Assembly (NCBI GenBank): GCA_964554335.1
Contig: CAZKOF010000039.1
Location: 1 to 18,159, forward strand
DNA length: 18,159 nucleotides
Reading direction: 5' to 3'
DNA from: UBA3263 sp964554335
GTDB taxonomy: Bacteria > Bacteroidota > Bacteroidia > Bacteroidales > Muribaculaceae
This document shows, piece by piece, positions 1 through 6,791 of the stretch. Within the stretch, counting starts at the first letter, position 1; each line of letters begins with the position of its first letter. The translations under genes and the position numbers were made by a program. The notes below the pieces were generated by a model, which was not told the DNA's origin, searched no databases, and saw only the letters and a list, made by a program, of their open reading frames with translations.

Positions 1-62
1 CTTTTGGGGTTCTGCATTACGCGCTGATAAACCAATTAATAGAACCTACCTAAAAATTGAGT

Positions 63-725
63 ATGGAAGAACTGGAATTTTTGGATACGCCTTTGATTGA
101 TATGGCGGACACATGGCAGCTTGTGCTGCGATTTGCGTTCAATACCCTTGTTACGTGGAGCATTATCCATTTTTCGTACTACCCAAAAAGCAGGCGCAGG
201 GATTATTACTTCACTTTCACGCTCATCAGCGTGAGTGTCTTCTTCCTGATTTTTCTGTTGGGTGGTGTCAAACTGAAAATCGGGTTCGCATTGGGGCTTT
301 TCGCCATCTTCGGTATCATACGCTACCGTACAGAATCCATGCCCGTGCGAGAGATGACCTATCTGTTCGTGCTCATTGCTATCTCGGTCATTAATGCGTT
401 GTCCGTGACGCTAAGTTATGCCGAACTACTTGTCACGAACCTGATCTTCATCGTGTTCATTCGACTATCCGAGGAGAATCGGTGGCTCAGCCACATATCC
501 TGCAAACTGATACTTTACGATCGCATCGACCTCGTCTTGCCTAATCGCAGAGCTGAAATGATCGAGGACCTGCAGCGACGTACCGGACTCACAATCGTAA
601 GGGTCGAAGTCGGGGCGATGGATTTCCTGCACGACACGGCCATGCTGAAAGTATATTACAATGGCGACGATAACGCCAATACGGTAGATCAGTTAATGAA
701 ACTGCCTAAAACAACTGAGCAATGA
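63..725 (+). CDS. DUF4956 domain inner-membrane protein
   Basis: Integral membrane protein of 220 residues, unknown function. I see hydrophobic segments at about residues 18-38, 49-67, 71-87 and 99-135, then a soluble C-terminal region from about 137 that alternates strand and helix. The stretch FGIIRYRTESMPVREMTY (83-100), at the end of the third membrane segment, is the hallmark I associate with DUF4956. In many bacteria this family lies beside VTC-type polyphosphate polymerase genes and genes for CotH or Cthe_2159-type surface proteins; the downstream surface lipoprotein here fits that pattern (family knowledge), so a polyphosphate polymerase may lie just outside the left edge (inference). 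I chose ATG at 63; a TTG two codons earlier is in frame. Frame 3 of the first 53 bases is open to a TAA at 51-53 and could be the tail of an upstream gene, but 17 codons are too few to judge. The stop overlaps an ATG in ATGA. Confidence 0.85.
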   Translation: MEELEFLDTPLIDMADTWQLVLRFAFNTLVTWSIIHFSYYPKSRRRDYYFTFTLISVSVFFLIFLLGGVKLKIGFALGLFAIFGIIRYRTESMPVREMTYLFVLIAISVINALSVTLSYAELLVTNLIFIVFIRLSEENRWLSHISCKLILYDRIDLVLPNRRAEMIEDLQRRTGLTIVRVEVGAMDFLHDTAMLKVYYNGDDNANTVDQLMKLPKTTEQ

Positions 726-877
726 GTTGTTACCTGCGTAATGTGCGCTATCATACCTCTCCTGCGTGCATAACACAAAGCTTTTGTACATCGACTGAAA
801 TGAAGTTCGGGATGGCAGAAGATATCTTCGGAAACGTAGAGGGAAGGCTCTTCACTGAGGACGGACATATCATATAG
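722..877 (+). CDS. Possible small protein of 51 residues, unknown
   Basis: An open frame whose ATG overlaps the TGA of the DUF4956 gene in ATGA, the arrangement typical of translationally coupled genes. It ends 16 bases before the lipoprotein gene, so if real it closes an otherwise empty 168-base gap. The first half is Cys/Thr/Ser-rich (four cysteines, starting MSCYLRNVRY), the second half is acidic (AEDIFGNVEGRLFTEDG). There is no signal peptide or membrane segment. I do not recognise it. A chance frame of 52 codons is not rare, and an internal ATG at 800 would give 25 residues, so this is a candidate only. Confidence 0.3.
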   Translation: MSCYLRNVRYHTSPACITQSFCTSTEMKFGMAEDIFGNVEGRLFTEDGHII

Positions 878-893
878 ATAAATATAACATACA

Positions 894-2834
894 ATGACAA
901 ATATATATAAAACACTTATAGCAATAGCTCTCACAATTGTTGTCGAGCCGGTATTCTCTTCTTGCTCAGAGGATCCCGGCATTGAAGAATGGGGGCAATT
1001 CCCCGAAGATTTGCCCGGTGGCGGCATTAGCAGTGACGACGGCGATGCACCGGATTTCGATTCCACAATATCAGCCTGGGATGGTCAGACAGCCGATGAT
1101 GCGGCATTGGACATTGTGGGGACGGACGAAGATATTTATTGGGAAGCCAACGAATTCGGCGGGAATAGCGCGGTGACCGTAACGGTTTCCTACTCGGGAA
1201 GTTCCGCCACAGTGACAACCTCAGACTCATCAGTGAAATATTACACTGACGGTGCCTATGTCACCATCGACATGCTTACCAATTCCGTGAAAAACGTGGA
1301 AATTGTGATTACCGGGAAGAGCGGTGACGGACAATTAAAAATTTACGGCGAGAAGAAATTCAAGCTCACACTTTCCGGTGTAGAACTGACGTGCAGCAAA
1401 GGTCCGGCTATCAACGACCAGTGCAAGAAACGCGCTTTCGTACATCTGACTGAAGGCACCACCAATCGCCTGACAGATGCCGCGTCCTACTCGGAGGAAC
1501 CCTGTTATCTCAATGGGGGAAGTTCGGCGAGCGAGGATCGCAAGGGATGTTTCTTCAGTGAGGGCAACCTGATTTTCAGCGGTTCGGGCGTATTGGCGGT
1601 AGAAAGTAATTACAAGCACGGCATCGTCACCGACGGATACTTCTACATGCGCCCGGGCGTCACAATCGCCGTGACAAAAGCGGCGAAGAATGCCATCCAT
1701 GCCAAGGGCGATGAGGATGACGGAATCGGCGTGTACATGGCCGGAGGCCTGTTGTATGCCAACGTGTCCTCCACAGCGGGCAAGGGCATCAAGACAGATT
1801 TGGACGCCGAGATTGCAGGTGGAAAACTTCAGCTGAACACATCCGGAGCAGCAACCTACGATGCCGACGAGAATGACACCTCATCGGCGGCCGGCATCAA
1901 AACTGACGGCGATGTCATCATCTCCGGGGGTACGCATACCCTGAAGAGCACAGGCACAGGCGGCAAGGGAATAAACGCCGACGGGGAAATCCGCATTTCG
2001 GGCGGAGAGACCACCGTGACGACAACGGGCGGCAGGTTCTACTACTCATCAATCCTGACCTCCTCACCCAAGGGAGTGAAGGCCGACGAAGACATCACCG
2101 TAAGTGATGGGAAGCTGAACATCTCTGTGACGGGAGTTAGTGACGGTTCCGAGGGGTTGGAAAGCAAGGCGAGACTTACCATCACCGGCGGGGAGGTCTT
2201 CTCGTATGCCTATGACGATGCCATAAATGCCTCCTCGGCCATAAACATCAGCGGCGGAAAAGTCTATGCCTACGCGAGCAACAACGACGGAATCGATTCT
2301 AACGGCACAATGGTCATCTCCGGAGGGCTGGTCATCGGCGTGGGGACATCCGCGCCGGAGAGCGGCATAGACTGCGACAACAGCAACAATTTCAAGATTA
2401 ACGGCGGCACGGTCATCGGCATGGGTGGAACCTTGCAGGCTAATCCTTCCTCATCAAGCACTCAACGATCGGTAGTATATAACGGAGTGTCAGCCACCAA
2501 GAGTGCGAAGATCTGTGTGCTGAACAGCAATGGCGCACCAATCCTCACATTCGCATTTCCGCGCACTATGAGCGGCACGGCATTCTTCTTCAGCACGCCC
2601 GACATCACCTCGGGAGCATCCTATACAGTTTCTTCCGGAGGAACACTCTCCGACTTTACAAACTCTTGGAACGGATGGTACGCAGGCGGGACATGGTCAG
2701 ACGGTTCGCAGGTAGGGACTTTCACTTCAAGCAGCATCGTAACTATTGTCGGCAGTAGCGGCAATGGTTTCGGTGGAGGTCCCGGTGACGGGTTCGGTGG
2801 AGGTCCCGGCGGAGGAGGTCCGTTTGGGTGGTAA
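894..2834 (+). CDS. Cthe_2159-like carbohydrate-binding surface lipoprotein
   Basis: Protein of 646 residues with a lipoprotein signal peptide: hydrophobic stretch 7-21 and a lipobox ending F-S-S-C24. The acidic SED after Cys24 resembles the Bacteroidota signal for export to the cell surface. From about residue 70 to 530 it is a chain of short repeats of the form isGGtvtv.s.....gi..dg.i.i.GG, for example around 260-300, 330-365 and 440-480, as expected of a right-handed beta-helix. The motif around AFVHLTEGTTNRLTDAASY is characteristic of the Cthe_2159 family, whose founding member binds acidic polygalacturonan (family knowledge). The last 20 or so residues are Gly-rich with an FGGGPG repeat. 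One oddity is Glu18 inside the hydrophobic stretch of the signal. Its place after DUF4956 suggests a shared operon. Substrate is not predictable; adhesion or polysaccharide binding is the best guess. No catalytic motif seen. Confidence 0.85.
   Translation: MTNIYKTLIAIALTIVVEPVFSSCSEDPGIEEWGQFPEDLPGGGISSDDGDAPDFDSTISAWDGQTADDAALDIVGTDEDIYWEANEFGGNSAVTVTVSYSGSSATVTTSDSSVKYYTDGAYVTIDMLTNSVKNVEIVITGKSGDGQLKIYGEKKFKLTLSGVELTCSKGPAINDQCKKRAFVHLTEGTTNRLTDAASYSEEPCYLNGGSSASEDRKGCFFSEGNLIFSGSGVLAVESNYKHGIVTDGYFYMRPGVTIAVTKAAKNAIHAKGDEDDGIGVYMAGGLLYANVSSTAGKGIKTDLDAEIAGGKLQLNTSGAATYDADENDTSSAAGIKTDGDVIISGGTHTLKSTGTGGKGINADGEIRISGGETTVTTTGGRFYYSSILTSSPKGVKADEDITVSDGKLNISVTGVSDGSEGLESKARLTITGGEVFSYAYDDAINASSAINISGGKVYAYASNNDGIDSNGTMVISGGLVIGVGTSAPESGIDCDNSNNFKINGGTVIGMGGTLQANPSSSSTQRSVVYNGVSATKSAKICVLNSNGAPILTFAFPRTMSGTAFFFSTPDITSGASYTVSSGGTLSDFTNSWNGWYAGGTWSDGSQVGTFTSSSIVTIVGSSGNGFGGGPGDGFGGGPGGGGPFGW
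2769..2816 (+). repeat. 24-bp tandem repeat coding the Gly-rich tail
   Basis: Two 24-base units, 2769-2792 and 2793-2816, share their first 17 bases (TTCGGTGGAGGTCCCGG) and encode FGGGPGDG and FGGGPGGG at the C-terminus of the surface lipoprotein. Such in-frame repeats can gain or lose units by slippage, changing tail length without a frameshift. Confidence 0.7.
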
Positions 2835-2900
2835 ATCGGTGCGATACCGGGTGCCGAATCTGAAGCCCACAATACTCATTACAGTCAAATAACCAAGATT

Positions 2901-2943
2901 GCAGACATTGTTTCCGAGTTAAACTAACCGGACAATAGTCTGC
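2901..2943 (+). other. Bulged hairpin downstream of lipoprotein gene
   Basis: The arms GCAGAC (2901-2906) and GTCTGC (2938-2943), ATTGT and ACAAT, CCG and CGG, and GTTA and TAAC nest into an 18-bp stem with an AAC loop and three small bulges. It lies 66 bases after the lipoprotein stop. No T-run follows, so it is not a standard intrinsic terminator; it may stabilise the 3' end of the message or be a leader structure. The rest of the gap 2835-3057 shows no tRNA and no other clear element, apart from a 21-codon hydrophobic frame at 2944-3009 discussed in the findings. Confidence 0.45.
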
Positions 2944-3057
2944 ATGTCTATGGTGATATGCTTGGCCGCGGCTTTGGTTATGCTTGTACCCGGGACACGA
3001 TGTAGCTGAAACACACGAAAAATTATTGAGACATGACTGCATTTCAAAAAAAAATCG

Positions 3058-3065
3058 TACCTTTG
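3058..3065 (+). promoter_or_regulatory. Bacteroidota -7 element for the channel gene
   Basis: TACCTTTG matches the TAnnTTTG -7 consensus exactly. A run of nine A residues (3046-3054) lies just upstream. There is no good TTTG -33 box at 19-21 bases, the nearest candidate being ATTG at 3025-3028. Transcription would start near 3072, about 55 bases before the channel ATG. Confidence 0.55.
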
Positions 3066-3125
3066 TCGAAAGAGCGGCATCACACATGCTCTTCTTGTTT
3101 TGTAGGATAATCAAACACTCTCATT

Positions 3126-3842
3126 ATGGCAGGCTTGCGTCATCGTATCTATTTCATCGTCACTCCGCACAAGCACAACAGTTCTCGAGTCAGTCGCATC
3201 TATGACTACTTGCAGCTTGTTGCCATTGTGGTTAGTCTCGTGCCATTGGCGTTCCGCCAATACACGCCTCTGTTTGCAGCACTTGAATACGGCTGCGTAA
3301 GTCTTTTCATCTTGGATTATATTCTCAGATGGATAACCGCAGATTACAAAATGAGGAAAAAATGGGTAAGCTTTATATTATACCCGATTGCCCCAATGGC
3401 AATTATTGACTTGTTGTCCATATTGCCTACATTCTCGGTCATCAACGAGGCTTTCCACCTGTTCCGAATAACCCGCCTGTTCAAAATATTCAGACTGCTA
3501 AAGTTAGGACGATACTCTAAGGAACTGTCAATCCTGATGCATGTGCTGAAAGAGCAACGCTCAGTGCTATTGTCGGTTTTAACACTCGCAGTTTTTTACA
3601 TCATTCTGACAGCCATGCTCATGTTTACTGTCGATGATAAGTTCGAGAACTTTTTCGATGCCCTGTATTGGGCAACGTCAGCATTAACAACAGTCGGTTA
3701 CGGAGACGTATATCCGCATAACGACATCGGCAAGGTAATCAGCATGTTGTCATCACTCGTCGGCGTGGCAATCATTGCGTTGCCCTCCGGTGTGATAACG
3801 GCAAGCTATCTGCAAACCGTTGAAAAGATCAAACACAAATAG
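3126..3842 (+). CDS. Voltage-gated-type potassium channel
   Basis: A six-helix ion channel subunit of 238 residues, in the inner membrane as a presumed tetramer. The potassium selectivity filter TTVGYGD is at 188-194, in a pore loop between S5 (about 148-168) and S6 (about 203-227). A voltage-sensor S4 is clear: Arg114, Arg117, Lys120, Arg123, Lys126 and Arg129 occur at every third position. S2 ends DYILRWITADY and S3 carries Asp95. The protein ends about ten residues after S6, so there is no RCK, cyclic-nucleotide or coiled-coil regulatory domain. This matches the short bacterial Kv-like channels. It is monocistronic, with its own promoter at 3058, and the next gene is 142 bases away. Likely role: potassium flux and membrane-potential control (family knowledge). 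ATG 3126 is chosen because upstream frame codons run into the promoter region. Confidence 0.92.
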   Translation: MAGLRHRIYFIVTPHKHNSSRVSRIYDYLQLVAIVVSLVPLAFRQYTPLFAALEYGCVSLFILDYILRWITADYKMRKKWVSFILYPIAPMAIIDLLSILPTFSVINEAFHLFRITRLFKIFRLLKLGRYSKELSILMHVLKEQRSVLLSVLTLAVFYIILTAMLMFTVDDKFENFFDALYWATSALTTVGYGDVYPHNDIGKVISMLSSLVGVAIIALPSGVITASYLQTVEKIKHK

Positions 3843-3945
3843 CAACTTCCTCATAAGGAATAAATTCCCTGGAGGCTTGGCCAGTGTTTTCGACATTGGA
3901 TTATGTGACTGCGGCGGCCTGAACATGTAGCGGTCAATGAGTGTT

Positions 3946-3983
3946 GTAAAGACGTGATGTATAAGCCAACATCATGTCTTTAC
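3946..3983 (+). promoter_or_regulatory. 15-bp hairpin abutting the GTG start
   Basis: The arms GTAAAGACGTGATGT (3946-3960) and ACATCATGTCTTTAC (3969-3983) pair over 15 bp with one G-T wobble around an 8-base loop. The structure ends one base before the GTG start of the dehydrogenase gene, so in RNA it would occlude the ribosome site; in DNA it would be a palindrome that could bind a repressor. The 3' arm holds an ATG (3974) that opens a four-codon frame (M-S-L-L) whose TGA stop overlaps the GTG start as GTGA. No T-run follows, so a terminator for the channel gene is unlikely. Confidence 0.6.
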
Positions 3984-3984
3984 T

Positions 3985-5427
3985 GTGAAAAATAACATCA
4001 AGAAATGCACCTTCGACCGCGAGGATCTGCGGTCGGGAATTCTTCATATCGGCGTAGGCAACTTTCATCGCGCCCACGAGGAATGGTACACCAACGCCCT
4101 GATCGAAAAGGACCCGAGCCAACGCACCTGGGCAATCACCGGGGCGATGCTCCTGCCGGGCGACGGCCGCCTCTACTACGCCCTGAAGGACCAACAGTGC
4201 CTCTACACGCTGACAATCTGCGGACGCGACGGCAACGACACGTGCGAGGAAATCGGTTCGCTGACCGACGTCATGTGGGCCAACGGGGACGCCCAGGCCA
4301 TTATCGACAAGATTGCCGATGCCGACACACGTATCGTGTCGCTGACAATCACCGAAGGCGGATATAACATCGACAGAGAAACCGGCGAGTTTGACCTGAC
4401 GAATAAAGCCGTCAAACATGACCTTACAGACATCACCGCGCCGACAACAGTATTCGGCTTTGTTGCCGAAGGGCTTCGTCGCCGTCGCGACGCAATGCAC
4501 GGGCCTCTAACCATCCTGACCTGCGACAACCTCCAACACAACGGCAACACGGCGCGTAAAGCCTTCATGACATTCATGCAGGCCCAAGACCCGACAATCG
4601 CCGCATGGGCCCGCGAGAACGTCACGTTCCCCAACAGCATGGTAGACCGCATTACCCCCGCGACTCTTCCGGCCGACGTCGAACGCCTGAACACGCGAAA
4701 CTCAACCAACGATAAAGCTCCGGTCTATTGCGAAGACTTTATCCAATGGGTAATTGAAGACAAATTTGCCGCCGGACGCCCGAAATGGGAAAAGGTCGGA
4801 GTTGAATTCACCGATGACGTCACCGCCTATGAGAACATGAAGCTCAGCCTGCTCAACGCATCCCACACCCTGCTATCCTACCCATCGTTGCTCGCAGGGT
4901 TCCGCAAAGTCGACGACGCCATGCACGATGCCCGTATCGAAAAGTTCGTGCGCGACTTCATGGACATCGACATCACACCCTACGTTGACGCTCCCGGCAA
5001 TACCGACCTGACAGTCTACAAGCAGACGCTCATTGAGCGCTTCGGCAACCGCACCGTCAGCGACCAGATTGCCCGACTGTGTTACGACGGACTGTCAAAG
5101 TTCCCGGTCTACGTAGTCCCCAATCTCGCCAAGATGATACGCGACGACAAAGACCTTGCCAGGGTAACATATCTCATTGCCGCCTACCGCCATTACCTCA
5201 AATATCATCGCGACGACCACGGCCGGGACTTCGAAATCGCCGAACCGTGGATGAGTCCCGAAGATAGCGCCTTGATTGAAAGCAACAACCCGATTGACTT
5301 TCTGAGACTATCGGCCTTTGCTGAAGCCCGGCTCGATGAGTCAGACCGTTTCAAACAACAATACCTGACAATGGTCGACGCCATTGAGCGCAACGGCGCT
5401 ATGGCAACACTCGAAACCATAATCTGA
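3985..5427 (+). CDS. Mannitol dehydrogenase family polyol oxidoreductase
   Basis: Cytosolic NAD(P)-dependent long-chain polyol dehydrogenase of 480 residues, the usual family length. The N-terminal Rossmann domain carries G23-V-G-N-F-H-R-A-H31. The C-terminal helical domain contains Lys286, Asn291 and His294 (MKLSLLNASH), spaced exactly like the catalytic Lys295-Asn300-His303 of Pseudomonas mannitol 2-dehydrogenase. FPNSMVDRITP near 211-221 is another family motif. Members interconvert mannitol and fructose, arabinitol and xylulose, or hexuronates such as fructuronate and mannonate; motifs alone do not tell which. The transporter eight bases downstream favours an imported sugar or polyol. The start is GTG at 3985: an in-frame TGA at 3955-3957 and no ATG before the nucleotide-binding motif leave no better choice. 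A hairpin and a mini-ORF sit on this start, suggesting translational control. Confidence 0.9.
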   Translation: MKNNIKKCTFDREDLRSGILHIGVGNFHRAHEEWYTNALIEKDPSQRTWAITGAMLLPGDGRLYYALKDQQCLYTLTICGRDGNDTCEEIGSLTDVMWANGDAQAIIDKIADADTRIVSLTITEGGYNIDRETGEFDLTNKAVKHDLTDITAPTTVFGFVAEGLRRRRDAMHGPLTILTCDNLQHNGNTARKAFMTFMQAQDPTIAAWARENVTFPNSMVDRITPATLPADVERLNTRNSTNDKAPVYCEDFIQWVIEDKFAAGRPKWEKVGVEFTDDVTAYENMKLSLLNASHTLLSYPSLLAGFRKVDDAMHDARIEKFVRDFMDIDITPYVDAPGNTDLTVYKQTLIERFGNRTVSDQIARLCYDGLSKFPVYVVPNLAKMIRDDKDLARVTYLIAAYRHYLKYHRDDHGRDFEIAEPWMSPEDSALIESNNPIDFLRLSAFAEARLDESDRFKQQYLTMVDAIERNGAMATLETII

Positions 5428-5435
5428 CACGCGCC

Positions 5436-6791
5436 ATGGCTTCCAACCTAACCTCACGATATACGTTAGGGCCTTTCGTGGTCCTGACGTTTATCTATTT
5501 CATCGTAGGATTCCTGACCACCGTCAACGGTCAATTTCAAGGTCCGATGAAAGTTGCGTTCCTCTCCGGAGCCAATGAGCTGCGCAACACGCTGACCACC
5601 CTGATTTCCTTCTTCTTCTTTCTCGGCTACCTCGTCAATAGCGGCACTGCCGGCCGGTGGATTAACCGCCACGGTTACCGGGCCACCATGGTCAGGGCAC
5701 TGGCAATCATGATCGGCGGACTGCTCCTCTATAGCATGTCATCGTGGGTAGTTACCCATTTCGGTAATGTCGCCGTTGCCATCGGCAGCGACTTCATACC
5801 CCTCGGCTACTTCGTCTTTCTCACAGGCTCCTTCCTGATGGGCACCTCGGCCGCCATGCTCCAGGTTGTCATCAACCCCTATGTCGCGGCATATGATCTG
5901 CCGGGAACCGGCGCAGTGCAACGCATGAACATTGTCTGCGGCATCAACTCCGTGGGCACGACCATAGCCCCCTTCTTCGTTTCAGGCATTATATTCGCCG
6001 GTGTAGCGTTTGAATCTGTCACCGCCGACAACCTCATGACACCGTTTCTGATAATTGCAGGAGCCATAGCTCTCGTAACCATTGTCAGCTCCCGCATGAA
6101 TCTACCCGAACTCAACGACACGCGCACCGGAGCCGACGAAAAACTGCCCCGCAGCGTATGGTCTTTCCGTCATCTGGCCCTCGGGGTAATCGCCATCTTC
6201 TTTTATGTCGGCACGGAGGTTGCAATCGGCGTGAACGTGAACCTCCACGCGATGCAACAGATTGAAAACGGCTCTCACCTTACCTTCTTCGGTGCCGACA
6301 ATATCATTGTCGGCGGTCTTAATCTCGGCATCCCCGCCTTGCTCGCAACGCTCTATTGGGGTGGAATGATGGTTGGCCGATTGATTTTCAGTTGCTTCAA
6401 CAACGTCAAGCCCCGCCCATTGCTGACCGTAACGACAGTAATTGCGTCCGCCATGATTGTAGTCACAATGATTGCCGACAATCTGTGGGTGCTCGTGAGC
6501 GTAGGGCTCTGCCACTCGGTCATGTGGGGTTGCATCTTTACCCTGGCCGTTGCAGGACTGAAAAAATACACTTCGCGCGCAAGCGGAGTCTTCATGACGG
6601 GAGTTTTCGGCGGCGCGGTGTTTCCGGTGCTCCAGGGCGTCATGGCCGATGCGCTCGGCTCCTGGCAATGGACCTGGTCTATCGCCCTGTTGTGTGAACT
6701 CTACATGCTATATTATGCCCTCCGGGGCTGCCGGGTAACCGATAGCGAAGCGCTGCAGAACATTCACCGGGCACCATCAGACCCCGGATAA
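5436..6791 (+). CDS. FucP/GluP-like MFS sugar transporter
   Basis: A 451-residue inner-membrane permease with about twelve hydrophobic segments and the MFS-type cytoplasmic loop GRWINRHGYRAT (73-84). INPYVAAY (146-153) and QRMNIVCGINSVGTTIAPF (161-179) place it with the fucose/glucose-galactose proton symporter family. By my hand alignment with E. coli FucP, the proton-coupling Asp46 is Gly32 here and the substrate-site Glu135 is Gln143, so sugar and coupling may differ from FucP. It follows the polyol dehydrogenase by 8 bases and is surely cotranscribed, suggesting uptake of that enzyme's substrate or a related sugar. The TAA stop (6789-6791) is immediately followed by the convergent dnaA stop, leaving no room for a terminator between them. 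Confidence 0.88.
   Translation: MASNLTSRYTLGPFVVLTFIYFIVGFLTTVNGQFQGPMKVAFLSGANELRNTLTTLISFFFFLGYLVNSGTAGRWINRHGYRATMVRALAIMIGGLLLYSMSSWVVTHFGNVAVAIGSDFIPLGYFVFLTGSFLMGTSAAMLQVVINPYVAAYDLPGTGAVQRMNIVCGINSVGTTIAPFFVSGIIFAGVAFESVTADNLMTPFLIIAGAIALVTIVSSRMNLPELNDTRTGADEKLPRSVWSFRHLALGVIAIFFYVGTEVAIGVNVNLHAMQQIENGSHLTFFGADNIIVGGLNLGIPALLATLYWGGMMVGRLIFSCFNNVKPRPLLTVTTVIASAMIVVTMIADNLWVLVSVGLCHSVMWGCIFTLAVAGLKKYTSRASGVFMTGVFGGAVFPVLQGVMADALGSWQWTWSIALLCELYMLYYALRGCRVTDSEALQNIHRAPSDPG

Noticed and set aside
1..53. Tail of an upstream coding region (possibly a VTC polyphosphate polymerase)
   Set aside because: Frame 3 is open to a TAA at 51-53, but frame 1 is also open to 27 and 17 codons carry no recognisable motif.
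6102..6668. Long antisense frame inside the transporter gene
   Set aside because: It is a shadow of the GC-rich coding strand: no start context, no family motif and low-complexity His/Glu/Asn composition.
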